Of a stretch of 64,000 bases of DNA, positions 29,702-39,160 are shown in pieces. The stretch spans positions 62,001 to 126,000 of the forward strand of contig JAFGHO010000107.1 of NCBI GenBank assembly GCA_016930085.1, read 5' to 3'. Within the stretch, counting starts at the first letter, position 1; every line of letters begins with the position of its first letter. The position numbers and the translations under genes were made by a program. The notes beneath the pieces are model-generated. The model saw only the letters and a program-made list of their open reading frames with translations, ran no database searches and was not told the origin of the DNA. This DNA comes from Spirochaetales bacterium. GTDB taxonomy: Bacteria > Spirochaetota > Spirochaetia > SZUA-6 > JAFGRV01.

Positions 29702-29917
29702 TCGCATCATGTGATGTACCGGCAATGCCGCAATGGTTCGAAGAACGTTCTCTACGTGCGTATTTTCCAAAGAAAACAACATGAAGCCGGATGTTCGTGT
29801 GTAACGAATTCTTGATTATGGATATTTATACTATAGCAAACGAAAAGCACAAATGATTCAGGGTACATAACACCTTGATATCGTGTAAACATCTGATCGA
29901 TAAAGGAGATACCTGAT

Positions 29918-31414
29918 ATGGGATTGAAAAGTTTATTCAAATCCGAAAAAGTCATGCTCGTGAATATCGCGTTGGCATGCATTATTATCGGATTTCTCAT
30001 TGGTGTGGTTTCTTTTTCCTGTTCCACGAAAGTTTCTTCCAATGGATTCGCGCAGGCACAGGACGAAAGCAGGTCGCAGGAAGGAATCGAGGCCCTCGAG
30101 AATATTCAATATTCTTTTCGCAAAGTAGCGGAAAAGGTTCTTCCTGTCGTTGTCGAAATAAATGTCGTTGATATCGTAACACAGGATATTCCGGAAGGGT
30201 GGGGGTTTCCTTTCGAATTCTTCTTCGGCCCCGAGAAGGAGGACAATGATGAACCACGGCAAAAAGAATACCGGCAGCAGGGGCTCGGTTCGGGAGTGAT
30301 CGTGCGGCAGACCGGTGACAAGGTCTATGTTCTGACAAACAATCATGTCGTGGGTGAGGCGGAAGAAATAAATGTGACACTGTATGAAGGAAAAACCTAT
30401 ACGGCCAAACTCGTGGGAAAAGACGAACGGAAGGACATTGCCCTCGTCGTTTTTAACGAATCGAAAAAGGTTCCCGTTGCGGATATCGGTGATTCGGATT
30501 CCTGTTCGGTCGGGGACTGGGCGCTTGCGATCGGGAATCCGCTCGGATATGCCTATACGGTAACAGCCGGGATCATCAGCGCGCTGGGCAGACGGGGCGG
30601 ACCGGGTGAAAATATAAGCGATTTCATCCAGACGGACGCGGCAATCAACCAGGGCAACTCCGGCGGCGCGCTTGTCAATATCAGGGGCCAGGTTATCGGT
30701 ATCAATACCTGGATCGCCTCACGTACCGGGCTTTATGCGGGATATGGATTCGCGATTCCCATCAATAATGCAAAGAAAGCGATCGATGATTTCATACAAT
30801 TCGGAAAAGTCGAATACGGATGGCTCGGCGTGCAGATTTCGGATACGAACGAGGAAGTGAAAAAGGCGCTCGGTCTCGGAGACACGAAAGGATCGTTCGT
30901 TTCTCAGGTATTCAGGGATTCACCCGCATATAAAGCCGGGATGCAACCCGGTGACTATGTCGTTGAGGTCGACGATACCCCGATCATCGACACGAACCAT
31001 CTCCTCCGGGTGATAGCGGATATTCCGGGAGGAAGAAGTTCGAAATTCGAAATAATCAGGCTCGGGGATACCGTTTCCCTGACAATCAAGCTCGGTATAC
31101 GGCCGGAAGAGAAAAAAATCGCGGGCCAGAACAAGAATCTCTGGCCCGGTATGTCGGTCATTCCGCTGACGGATGAAATAAAGGAACGCCTTGAGATTTC
31201 TTCCTCAAAGGGAGTAATTATTTCCCTTGTCCTCGATGATACGCCCGCGGATATCGCCGGATTCGAAGAGGGAGATGTCGTTAAAAAAATAAACGATAAG
31301 GAAATACGGACAATCGGGGATTTCTATACCGCACTCAATGATAAAAGCAAAAAGGATCTCATGTTTCTCTTTGAACGGAAAGGAGTTGAACTAAAGATAG
31401 GACTTGTCCGATAA
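29918..31414 (+). CDS. htrA: HtrA/DegP-type serine protease
   Basis: 498 residues. One N-terminal membrane segment (VNIALACIIIGFLIGVVSF), then a trypsin-like domain and two PDZ domains. The triad is complete: His in LTNNHVVGEAEE (near residue 142), Asp in DERKDIALVVF (near 172) and Ser in NQGNSGGALV (near 248). PDZ1 starts near GWLGVQISDTNEEVKKALGL and PDZ2 near IISLVLDDTPADIAGFEEGD. It degrades or refolds damaged envelope proteins. The 216-nt upstream spacer has the palindrome AGAACGTTCT (29742-29751), meaning unknown. A strong terminator lies about 100 nt downstream. Confidence 0.95.
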   Translation: MGLKSLFKSEKVMLVNIALACIIIGFLIGVVSFSCSTKVSSNGFAQAQDESRSQEGIEALENIQYSFRKVAEKVLPVVVEINVVDIVTQDIPEGWGFPFEFFFGPEKEDNDEPRQKEYRQQGLGSGVIVRQTGDKVYVLTNNHVVGEAEEINVTLYEGKTYTAKLVGKDERKDIALVVFNESKKVPVADIGDSDSCSVGDWALAIGNPLGYAYTVTAGIISALGRRGGPGENISDFIQTDAAINQGNSGGALVNIRGQVIGINTWIASRTGLYAGYGFAIPINNAKKAIDDFIQFGKVEYGWLGVQISDTNEEVKKALGLGDTKGSFVSQVFRDSPAYKAGMQPGDYVVEVDDTPIIDTNHLLRVIADIPGGRSSKFEIIRLGDTVSLTIKLGIRPEEKKIAGQNKNLWPGMSVIPLTDEIKERLEISSSKGVIISLVLDDTPADIAGFEEGDVVKKINDKEIRTIGDFYTALNDKSKKDLMFLFERKGVELKIGLVR

Positions 31415-31515
31415 TATGAGAGAGGAAGCGGCGGAACGGACGATGACGAAAAATCGGGAACCGTGACTTCGTTCCGCTTTGATAGCATGTGTTTTACGTT
31501 ATCGCCATTGAAAAC

Positions 31516-31551
31516 ATTAAAATCCACCCGGCCGGCCGGGTGGATTTTTAA
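31516..31551. terminator. strong bidirectional intrinsic terminator
   Basis: AAAATCCACCCGGCC (31519-31533) is immediately followed by its exact complement GGCCGGGTGGATTTT (31534-31548), with a T-run on the plus strand and the mirror T-run on the minus strand. This is the clearest terminator in the window and ends the htrA transcript. Confidence 0.9.
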
Positions 31552-31572
31552 TACGGATTTCCGTCGGAAAAA

Positions 31573-31596
31573 ATACACGTAACGTGTATCGATATT
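31573..31596 (+). terminator. second hairpin with T-run before the phosphoribosyltransferase gene
   Basis: ATACACG, TAA, CGTGTAT (31573-31589) is followed by CGATATTTTTTT. The A/T content makes it weaker than the preceding one. It covers an in-frame GTG at 31584, which argues that translation of the next gene begins later. Confidence 0.45.
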
Positions 31597-31658
31597 TTTT
31601 TATCGATGTAAGGCATCGTTGCCGGCGGGCCGAAACAACGACGAAGGACAGATTGGAC

Positions 31659-32270
31659 GTGAAGAAAGAGTTTGTACCGTACGAAGTGATACGAGACAAT
31701 GCCGTCAAACTGGCGTATCGGATCTATATGTCCGGTTTCATTCCCGATGTCATCTATGTCTGTCTGCGGGGCGGCGTATACATCGGGAATATATTGAGTG
31801 AATATTTTAAAATAATCAAAGGACATGATGCGCCGCTTTTTTATGCGGCGGTTGTCGCGCGCTCCTATTTTTATACGGGCGGGAAAAACGAGGTGGTTGT
31901 CGACGGATGGACATATGATCCCTCCTTTCTCAAAAAGGGAGAAAAAATACTTTTTGCCGATGATATTTTTGATTCTGGTAATACAATTAATCACCTGATA
32001 CATATCATCCTCGGGCACGGCATAAAGAGGGAGGATATCAAGATCGCCGTCCACGACTATAAAGTGAGGACATATCTGGAGGATAATCCTGAAATTAAGC
32101 CTGATTTCTGGTGCCGGTACCGTGAAATAAACAATCCCCGTGACGATACATGGATTCATTATTTGAGTCACGAAATCGACGGGCTTTCGAAAGCAGAATG
32201 CCGCTGTTATTTTACCATGGGCGATGAAGAACTTGAAAAAGCCCTGGAGTTTGTCGGGGATAAGCTTTGA
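31659..32270 (+). CDS. phosphoribosyltransferase-domain protein
   Basis: 203 residues with the GTG start chosen (VKKEFVPYEVIRDNAVKLAY); a TTG two codons earlier is also possible and both lie behind GAAGGA. The PRPP-binding motif is KILFADDIFDSGNTINHL, and FIPDVIYVCLRGGVYIGNIL is the helix-strand segment that binds pyrophosphate, as in hypoxanthine-type phosphoribosyltransferases. The C-terminal FWCRYREINNPRDDTWIHYL resembles WIVFPWE ends of xanthine/hypoxanthine enzymes. Substrate base unknown. Its stop overlaps the start of the giant secreted protein gene by one base. Confidence 0.75.
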   Translation: MKKEFVPYEVIRDNAVKLAYRIYMSGFIPDVIYVCLRGGVYIGNILSEYFKIIKGHDAPLFYAAVVARSYFYTGGKNEVVVDGWTYDPSFLKKGEKILFADDIFDSGNTINHLIHIILGHGIKREDIKIAVHDYKVRTYLEDNPEIKPDFWCRYREINNPRDDTWIHYLSHEIDGLSKAECRCYFTMGDEELEKALEFVGDKL

Positions 32271-35200
32271 TGCTTCGATTAGCACGCTTTGGCGTTTTTA
32301 TATGTCTCTTTGGACTCCTTTTTTTTGCCTCTTACCCTTCCTTGTCACAGGCGGAACCGTACATTTCCCTATCCGCCGATTCCGGTACGTATAAAGAGGA
32401 TGTGATACTCTCAATAGAAACAATCGCCGGATATGACCGGGTGTTCTACAGTTTTTCGGACAGTGAAGGGAATAACGGTCCGTGGATACCATTTGACGAG
32501 GGGCTGCCGCTTACATCGAGCGACGGTGAGGAAATGGAATACCGAATCGGGATATGGCTGTTCCGTTCCGGCGCCCTGCATGGAGAACGAAACCTACGCT
32601 TTGTCATCGACAAGAAAAAACCCTCTCCCCCGCTTCTCGCCGTACCGCCGGGTGAATACGCTAATGATGTTTCGGTCTCTTTCCGGAAACGGGACGGTGA
32701 GTCCGTCGTATATGCGATCAACAGTATTGTCGTCGAATCGGGGATTGTTTGGGACGGAAACGGTATCCGTCTGCGGGGTGATACGGGCGGGAAGACAAGG
32801 TATGTCATTCAAGCCTACTCGAAAGACGGAGCGGGAAACAAAAGCAGCGTTACTACCGGCCGGTATGTGATCGACAAAAAAAGAAAACCCGACGACGTTG
32901 CTGTTGTCGAAATTAAAAGCCCGGTTGCGGGAACTTTCGGCAACAAACAGCTTCTCTATATTACATCGAAGAACACGGGCGCGATATACTACACAACAGA
33001 CGGAGGCGACCCGGCGACGGGCGGTATACCGTACACCGGACCGGTCATACTCGATGCTGAAGGAAGCGTTCTTCTTCGTGTCGCAGCGGAAAACCGGTGG
33101 CGGGACGCCGGTACGGTCTCAGCGCGGGTATCGTACCGCGTCCGCCCGGCTGATGTCAATCCGGTGTTACCGGATGAAGCGGGCGGAAATTTGTTCGGCG
33201 ACGCAGTCGTCACCCTGAAAGGAGGAGGAGCGAGCCGTTATCGATTCACCCTCTCGGAAAAATCTCCCGCCGGAGGGGACAGCCTTACCGACGGCCGCTT
33301 GACGCTTGCAGGCAAACCCGGTGAATCGGTTTACCTGCCGCTCCGGGTGAAACCCGTGTATCAGGACGATTCCACGGGACCCGAATACCGTTTTTTTTAT
33401 TGCATTAACAGAAAAAAAACGGCAATTAAGGGTATATTCGTCGAGGGCGGCGGGCCGGAATCCGGTCCCGCCCGTGTCACTATTGGAGGGACGGGGGACT
33501 CATCGATCTTTTACACCCTGGACGGGACGATTCCGGATGAGGAAGCCCTCCCATATGACGGCCCGTTCGTTCTGCCGATGCGGTGTATGGACGAGTATGG
33601 CGCCGTGTGGATAACTGCGGCAGCCTTTGATGGCGCAAGCGGCATGGGCGAAGTGGTACGGCGGCACTTCGTCATCATCCGGCGAAAACCAAAACCGCCG
33701 GAAATCCGTGTCCTGGCGCAACCCAGAAAAAGGGATTATGTCAAAATAGGATTCGACGAAAAAACGATCGTTTTCTGCGAAATCACTTCCGACGGCACGA
33801 AGCCCGGGATCCCGGGAAGTGATTCGCATAAGGTGGGCGCCGATCTGGCTTTTACCGTACCCTTCGGGATGGAAAAAACGGTACGCTGCGCGTTTTCCTC
33901 ATACGATACCATTACGGGCGGAATGAGCGACCCCGTTTACTCGGAATATTTTCTGGACAGAAAACCGCCGGCCAATCCGGAAATCGGCAGTCTGGCTGAA
34001 GGAAGGTATTCCCGGAATCCGGTTGTGGTTTTTATCAGGGAGGACGTTGAGGAGGACGCGGATAGTTCGGTCTCCTACGCCATTACCGATGACGGAGAGG
34101 AACCGGTACTGAAAGAAGACGGGGGAATCAGGTATACAGGCCCGTTTGAACTCAGGTCAAAAGACCAGACGGAGACGACATACAGGATAACCGCCCGTGC
34201 CGTCGACCGGTACGGCAATGTCTCGTATTCCGTTGAGGATTTTTATTGTAAAATCGACAGGAAGCCGCCGCCCCCGCCGCCCGCCCCGTTTATCACGCCG
34301 TCGGGAGAAGCGATGGAACGGCGCTATTCGATCCGGTGGGAGAAGGCGGCCGATGAAGAAATACTGTACCGGTTGTATATCGAAGGGGAGCCGCCCGGGG
34401 ACTTTATACTGTACCGTTCACCGATTCCCTATGACGCGTCCCAATATCCGAGGGGGATTATGCTCGAGAGTTATTACAGGGATATGGCGGGAAACGTCGG
34501 GGAACCGTTCATTTTCAGACTCAAAGGCGATCCGAAAGATTTTATCGATGTGCTTTATGTGACGGGAATAACGGACGGGAGTCATTACAACAGACCGGTA
34601 AGCTTCGAAATAAAGGCAAAGGAGGCGGGGATCATCCGGTATGAATTGACCGATGACGGAAGCCTCCCGCCGGGTGTCGGTATCACCTCGCCGGTGTATG
34701 CAGGAAAGATGAGCCTCGATGTTCCCGACGGGGCTTCCCGTCGATACGCGGTCCGCGCGCGGATTATGGAGCGTGATATCTGCGATCTGTCGCGGGGCGA
34801 ACTCCTTCTCTCATTCGCCGTCGATAAGGAACCGCCTCCGCCGCCCGAAGTGGAAGGGATCGAGGAGGGGGGATACTACTTCGATGCGAGGGAGTTGACC
34901 TTCACCTCGGATAACGCCTCCGTTTATTATGCCGTCAGGACAGAGTATGAAGATACGGCAAAACGGTACCCTAAAACGTTTGCCAGATATTCGGAACGTG
35001 TCGTCCTCGATGTCCCCGAAGGTCGAACCGAACATTTTATCGTTTCGGCGTATACCATGGATAAAGCCGGCAACCTGAGCAGGGAAGTGCGGCAGTGGGG
35101 GATTCATATCGATAAAAACTCCATATATGTGTCTTCCGGGGGTGACGACAGCCATGAAGGCACGCGGGACCGTCCGTTACGGACATTGCGTGGGGCATTG

Positions 35201-36730
35201 CGGTATTCCGATGAAACGGGCAGAAGGCAGCTGGTATTCTCATGCGGGTCGTATTCGCTGGATAAGCCGATTGAAATAAACAGCGATATTGAAATCCGGG
35301 GCGGATTACGGGCAGGCGACTGGGAGCGATGCGGTCCGGTCCAGGCCACGATTATCGAAACGGGAAACCATTTTCAGGCGGAAGGATCGCTTTTACACAT
35401 AACGGGCGGAACGGTGAAACTCCACGGCGTAACATTGCGTGACGAGTACGGTCTCTGTTCATCGCTTGTCGATCTCGGGGGGGGCAGGCTTTCAGTCAGC
35501 CGTTCGACATTGCGGTTCAATCGGAAGGCCTGGGGAAGCTGTATCGGTGCCGGCGGCGGAATATTGACGATCGACAGGTGTTATTTTGACGGCGGTGAGA
35601 CCGGGAACGGCGCATTTATCGACGGAAGCGGAGTGGAGCTTACGATAGACGATTCGGAGTTTATCGGGCCCGAGAACGGCTATGATTTTGTCTGTCTCCG
35701 GTTGAAAGCATGCGGCGGAGTCCTGGTGAACAATTCCGGCTTTTTCCCCGGTGAGGGCGGTATCACCCGTGGCATCGAATGCTCGGATTCGACCGTCGAT
35801 TTTAACAATACCCGGATCGATTCGGGAAGCGGTGTGCGAAACGCAATCGGGATGAGCGTCAGGGATTCATCGATACGAATCAAAGATAGTATCGTGAACG
35901 GCAACAGGGCATCGTCCTACGTTATCGGGATCACCTGCGCGAATACCGCGTTGACACTCGATCATTGTACCGTGAACGTGAACGCACGCAGCGGTGCGCA
36001 GGGAATTCGGGTAAGGGGAGGAACGGTCGAGGTAATGAGAAGCACGATAAAAAGCGGCGGAACGGGAGAGTTCCTTTCGCTGTTCGACTGCGACGGAGAA
36101 CGGGGAAGCTATTGCAATAATCTGGTTTTATCCGGCGCATCCCCGGACACAGTCTGTGTCACGATACACGACTCGGAATCCTTCTGGATTAATAATACCA
36201 TTGTCGTCGGCAGGGAGTGCGAAAAACCGGCGGGGTTTGTTTTCAGGTCGCAATCATCATGCCGCCTATTGAACAATATCATCATACACGAAGGGACCCC
36301 TGCGGGAAGCGCGATCCGGTTTGTCGGGATTATGCCGGATGCGGCCGTTATTTCCTGCAACAATCTGAGCGGATGGGAACATCTTCTCGCGATCGATCAT
36401 AGCGGAAGGTTGTCGCAGTATTCCGGCGACGGAGGCGGGGCGGGTATATATAAAAGCGACATAGAAGCATTCAATGCATCAGACGGAGATAACGGCGGAG
36501 GGAGCCTGCACGGCAATATAAGCGAACAATTTCGCGACACATTCGGGGGCACCCCGGATGCGTTATTTCACCTTTCTGCGTCTTCGCGATGCATCGATGC
36601 GGGCCTTGATGTGGGGTCTTTCGGCGGGGAAGGGGTGAAGCGCGATATCGACGGGGAAACCAGGCCTTCCGCCGGTAACGGAAGCAGACGTTTATACGAC
36701 ATCGGTTCCGACGAGGTGCACAGGAAGTAA
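32270..36730 (+). CDS. giant secreted repeat protein with chitobiase-C-like domains and beta-helix
   Basis: 1486 residues. Signal peptide ends near SYPSLSQA. Residues about 30-940 are a chain of roughly nine beta-sandwich units; several carry the CHB_HEX_C-type motif, for example IYYTTDGGDPATGG (near 238), IFYTLDGTIPDEE (near 413), ITDDGEEPV (near 602) and LTDDGSLPPGVG (near 791), linked by Pro-rich turns (KPPPPPP-like). From about 949 (IYVSSGGDDSHEGTRDRPLR, DUF1565-like) to the end a right-handed beta-helix follows with ladders such as LTIDRCYFDGGETGNG and IRIKDSIVNGNRAS, closing with CIDAGLDVGSFGGEG and DIGSDEV. Likely a surface or exported carbohydrate-binding or adhesive protein. The ATG overlaps the upstream TGA; an adjacent TTG is less likely. 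Confidence 0.8.
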   Translation: MLRLARFGVFICLFGLLFFASYPSLSQAEPYISLSADSGTYKEDVILSIETIAGYDRVFYSFSDSEGNNGPWIPFDEGLPLTSSDGEEMEYRIGIWLFRSGALHGERNLRFVIDKKKPSPPLLAVPPGEYANDVSVSFRKRDGESVVYAINSIVVESGIVWDGNGIRLRGDTGGKTRYVIQAYSKDGAGNKSSVTTGRYVIDKKRKPDDVAVVEIKSPVAGTFGNKQLLYITSKNTGAIYYTTDGGDPATGGIPYTGPVILDAEGSVLLRVAAENRWRDAGTVSARVSYRVRPADVNPVLPDEAGGNLFGDAVVTLKGGGASRYRFTLSEKSPAGGDSLTDGRLTLAGKPGESVYLPLRVKPVYQDDSTGPEYRFFYCINRKKTAIKGIFVEGGGPESGPARVTIGGTGDSSIFYTLDGTIPDEEALPYDGPFVLPMRCMDEYGAVWITAAAFDGASGMGEVVRRHFVIIRRKPKPPEIRVLAQPRKRDYVKIGFDEKTIVFCEITSDGTKPGIPGSDSHKVGADLAFTVPFGMEKTVRCAFSSYDTITGGMSDPVYSEYFLDRKPPANPEIGSLAEGRYSRNPVVVFIREDVEEDADSSVSYAITDDGEEPVLKEDGGIRYTGPFELRSKDQTETTYRITARAVDRYGNVSYSVEDFYCKIDRKPPPPPPAPFITPSGEAMERRYSIRWEKAADEEILYRLYIEGEPPGDFILYRSPIPYDASQYPRGIMLESYYRDMAGNVGEPFIFRLKGDPKDFIDVLYVTGITDGSHYNRPVSFEIKAKEAGIIRYELTDDGSLPPGVGITSPVYAGKMSLDVPDGASRRYAVRARIMERDICDLSRGELLLSFAVDKEPPPPPEVEGIEEGGYYFDARELTFTSDNASVYYAVRTEYEDTAKRYPKTFARYSERVVLDVPEGRTEHFIVSAYTMDKAGNLSREVRQWGIHIDKNSIYVSSGGDDSHEGTRDRPLRTLRGALRYSDETGRRQLVFSCGSYSLDKPIEINSDIEIRGGLRAGDWERCGPVQATIIETGNHFQAEGSLLHITGGTVKLHGVTLRDEYGLCSSLVDLGGGRLSVSRSTLRFNRKAWGSCIGAGGGILTIDRCYFDGGETGNGAFIDGSGVELTIDDSEFIGPENGYDFVCLRLKACGGVLVNNSGFFPGEGGITRGIECSDSTVDFNNTRIDSGSGVRNAIGMSVRDSSIRIKDSIVNGNRASSYVIGITCANTALTLDHCTVNVNARSGAQGIRVRGGTVEVMRSTIKSGGTGEFLSLFDCDGERGSYCNNLVLSGASPDTVCVTIHDSESFWINNTIVVGRECEKPAGFVFRSQSSCRLLNNIIIHEGTPAGSAIRFVGIMPDAAVISCNNLSGWEHLLAIDHSGRLSQYSGDGGGAGIYKSDIEAFNASDGDNGGGSLHGNISEQFRDTFGGTPDALFHLSASSRCIDAGLDVGSFGGEGVKRDIDGETRPSAGNGSRRLYDIGSDEVHRK

Positions 36731-36738
36731 ATAAATTC

Positions 36739-36771
36739 TTGACATTGACAGCGGTGTTGACTAAATTTAGT
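36739..36771 (+). promoter_or_regulatory. promoter with palindromic operator candidate, before the LacI-MCP gene
   Basis: TTGACA (36739-36744) and TAAATT (36762-36767) are 17 nt apart. The -10 element lies inside a perfect 12-bp palindrome, ACTAAATTTAGT (36760-36771), a likely binding site for a dimeric regulator. Further TTGACA and TTGACT copies overlap at 36745 and 36757. Confidence 0.6.
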
Positions 36772-36787
36772 TTAGCGAGGAGGCAAT

Positions 36788-39070
36788 CTGGCAGGCAAAC
36801 GTCGAATAGCATTCCTATTGGTAAATATTTATGATATTTATCATTCGAACACATGGCCCGGCGCGGCTCAGGCGGCGGAAGATCTGGGGTACGACATATT
36901 CTTTTTCCCCGGAAACGAACCGAATATCCGCAATCTCGACGAACGCCAGCATAATATCGTCTATCAGATGTTACATGAGTTTCCCGTCGACGGGTTCATT
37001 ATCGCCTCGAACGATTTCGGGGCCAGCAATACGCGGCGGGACCTCGAGGACTTCATACGCCCTTTCGCACATGTCCCCCATGTCTGTATAGGCACACAGC
37101 TCAGTGAGGCGCCGACAATCGTCGTCGACGACAGGGCGGGATTCGAACATATCCTCGAACACATGATCAACGTTCACAAGATCAAGACATTCGCCTGTCT
37201 GCGCGGTCCGTCCGGACATCCGGAAGCGGATATCCGTTATAAAACATTCATAGAAACGCTGGCAAAGTACAATATACCTTTCGATGAATCGTTGCTTTAC
37301 ACGGGCAATTTCCTCCCAGAATCCGGACACAGGGCGATCGAGGAGTGGATCGACCGGAAACATAAACGCTTCGAGGCCGTGATCGTTTCGAGTGATTTGA
37401 TGGCGCTCGCCGCGATTGAAGCCCTCGAAGCAAGGGGGATTTCTGTGCCCGATGACGTGGCGGTAACGGGATTCGACGATATCAGTGAATGCCGGTTCAT
37501 CAAGGCGCCCCTTACAACGGTCGCACAGCCGCTTTCAAGGATCACCTACGAGGCTGTCATGAAGCTTGACAGGATGCTCCGTCACGAAGAGGTAAGGGAA
37601 CGGCATGTTTTCCCGACAGAGGCGGTCATCCGGCGTTCGTGCGGTTGTTTCAGTTCGATGATAGAAAATATCGGAAAGATATCTATCGGATTATCGTTCG
37701 AGGAAGCCCATGATTACCGTCTGCTCGCACGAACCATCGCGAAGAAATACTCGAAATCCGGGACCGAACTGGAAAACGACATCGAAACGATTATCAGGGT
37801 CATCGTCGATTCGTCCGGGGAAGGAATTTTCAGCCAACGCCTCATCAAGGTTCTCGACGGGATCATGTCACGCGAATTGAAGAACGCCATGGATATACAT
37901 ATGTGGCACGATATTTTCAACAATATATTCGGCTACCTTTCCGATCATCTCAAACACATCTCCCCGGAAGATATATCGACGGGGATGCAGAAAATAAGGG
38001 TCTATATCGGAGAAATGCTCGAACGGAGCCAGGCCATTTTCAGGATACAATCCGTCGACGAGTACCGCCGGCTTTACGAGGTGCTTGAACATATCAGCAA
38101 CGCCCTGGAAAAGGAGAAGATAGCCTCCATCATCAATGATCGGTTACACGACAACAAAATACCTGCCTTTTTACTCATCCTCTACAACCGGCAGTCTCTC
38201 TACCGTGAAGGGGAGAAATGGGACGTTCCCGAACAGAGTCATTTGTTCGCCGGGTACATCGATGAAAACAAAACGGTTCTTACCGATACCGAACCGTTCC
38301 CCACGAAAGAGGTGATGAGGCCCGAATGGTTCGAACATGAGACGCCGGGGACATATGTGATTCAGCCGCTTTTTTTCGAATACACACATATGGGATATAT
38401 GATCGCAAAGATGGGACCGAAAAACGGATTGGTCTACGAATCACTGAGGGCGCATCTTTCGAGCGTGTTGTCCTCGTCGATTATGTTCGAAGAGAACAAG
38501 AAAAAGGAGATTACCGCGGTTCAAAAACGGGAGCAGATCCAGTCGGTGATACTCCCGATGTTCGATTCGATCATGCAGGTTTCGACAATCGCCACGAATA
38601 AAGTCGAAGCGATCTCGACACTTGTGAAACAGGCCGAGCAGAGCAGCGGCAAGCTCCAGACCGCGAAGGAAAGCGTTCAGCGTATTTCCGCCCACATCAA
38701 GGGCATGATCGATCTGATCAACCTCATCGACGATATAGCGACGAAAATCAACCTGCTTTCCATCAACGCTGCGATTCAATCAGCGCGCGCGGGCGAACAT
38801 GGAAGGGGATTCGCGATCATCGCCTCTGAAATACGGAAACTCGCCGATTCGACGGCGGTAAACGCGAAAAAGGCCGCTGAAACCCTCACCAACGTCATTG
38901 AAAACATACATCAATCCCAGACGACGAATGAAGACAGTATTTCATCGTTCCAGAATTTGAAGAAAGAGATTATCGCCGTTTCGGGATCACTCTCGGAAAT
39001 ATCCGGAAGAATGGAATCCCTCTCGGATAACAGTCGAGAAATATACGAAATGATCAAAGAGGAAGAATAA
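36788..39070 (+). CDS. cytoplasmic LacI-type ligand-binding domain fused to chemoreceptor signalling domain
   Basis: 760 residues if begun at CTG 36788. Residues 1-280 are a LacI/RbsB-type binding fold: KRRIAFLLVNIYDIYHSNTW, FPVDGFIIASND, IVVDDRAGFEHILEHMINVH, SSDLMALAAIEALEARGISV and DVAVTGFDDISECRFIKAPL, ending in RRSCGC, as in LacI-like sensors. No helix-turn-helix precedes it. A middle region (about 290-590) resembles a GAF-like sensor. Residues about 600-760 form a coiled coil with the chemoreceptor tip IDDIATKINLLSINAAIQSA and RGFAIIASEIRKLADSTA, which binds CheA/CheW. No signal peptide or membrane segment, so it is cytoplasmic. Start: the SD GAGGAGG is four nt from CTG; a TTG at 36818 has no SD and would delete the first strand. 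Confidence 0.8.
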   Translation: MAGKRRIAFLLVNIYDIYHSNTWPGAAQAAEDLGYDIFFFPGNEPNIRNLDERQHNIVYQMLHEFPVDGFIIASNDFGASNTRRDLEDFIRPFAHVPHVCIGTQLSEAPTIVVDDRAGFEHILEHMINVHKIKTFACLRGPSGHPEADIRYKTFIETLAKYNIPFDESLLYTGNFLPESGHRAIEEWIDRKHKRFEAVIVSSDLMALAAIEALEARGISVPDDVAVTGFDDISECRFIKAPLTTVAQPLSRITYEAVMKLDRMLRHEEVRERHVFPTEAVIRRSCGCFSSMIENIGKISIGLSFEEAHDYRLLARTIAKKYSKSGTELENDIETIIRVIVDSSGEGIFSQRLIKVLDGIMSRELKNAMDIHMWHDIFNNIFGYLSDHLKHISPEDISTGMQKIRVYIGEMLERSQAIFRIQSVDEYRRLYEVLEHISNALEKEKIASIINDRLHDNKIPAFLLILYNRQSLYREGEKWDVPEQSHLFAGYIDENKTVLTDTEPFPTKEVMRPEWFEHETPGTYVIQPLFFEYTHMGYMIAKMGPKNGLVYESLRAHLSSVLSSSIMFEENKKKEITAVQKREQIQSVILPMFDSIMQVSTIATNKVEAISTLVKQAEQSSGKLQTAKESVQRISAHIKGMIDLINLIDDIATKINLLSINAAIQSARAGEHGRGFAIIASEIRKLADSTAVNAKKAAETLTNVIENIHQSQTTNEDSISSFQNLKKEIIAVSGSLSEISGRMESLSDNSREIYEMIKEEE

Positions 39071-39115
39071 ACCCGGAGATCCATCCTGCAAAGAACGGCG
39101 CTTCCCGCATTATTG

Positions 39116-39144
39116 TTGCTTTTTTTCCGCGGTTTTATTACTAT
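39116..39144 (+). promoter_or_regulatory. possible promoter of the LacI-kinase gene
   Basis: TTGCTT (39116-39121) and TACTAT (39139-39144) are 17 nt apart. Transcription would begin about 10 nt before the ATG, which has no Shine-Dalgarno sequence. Moderate support. Confidence 0.4.
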
Positions 39145-39160
39145 ATGTATGTAACAAACG

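Noticed and set aside
32270-36730. cohesin-bearing scaffold protein for the dockerins
   Set aside because: The beta-sandwich units carry chitobiase-C-like TTDGxxP motifs and not cohesin features; a scaffold role is not supported by the sequence.
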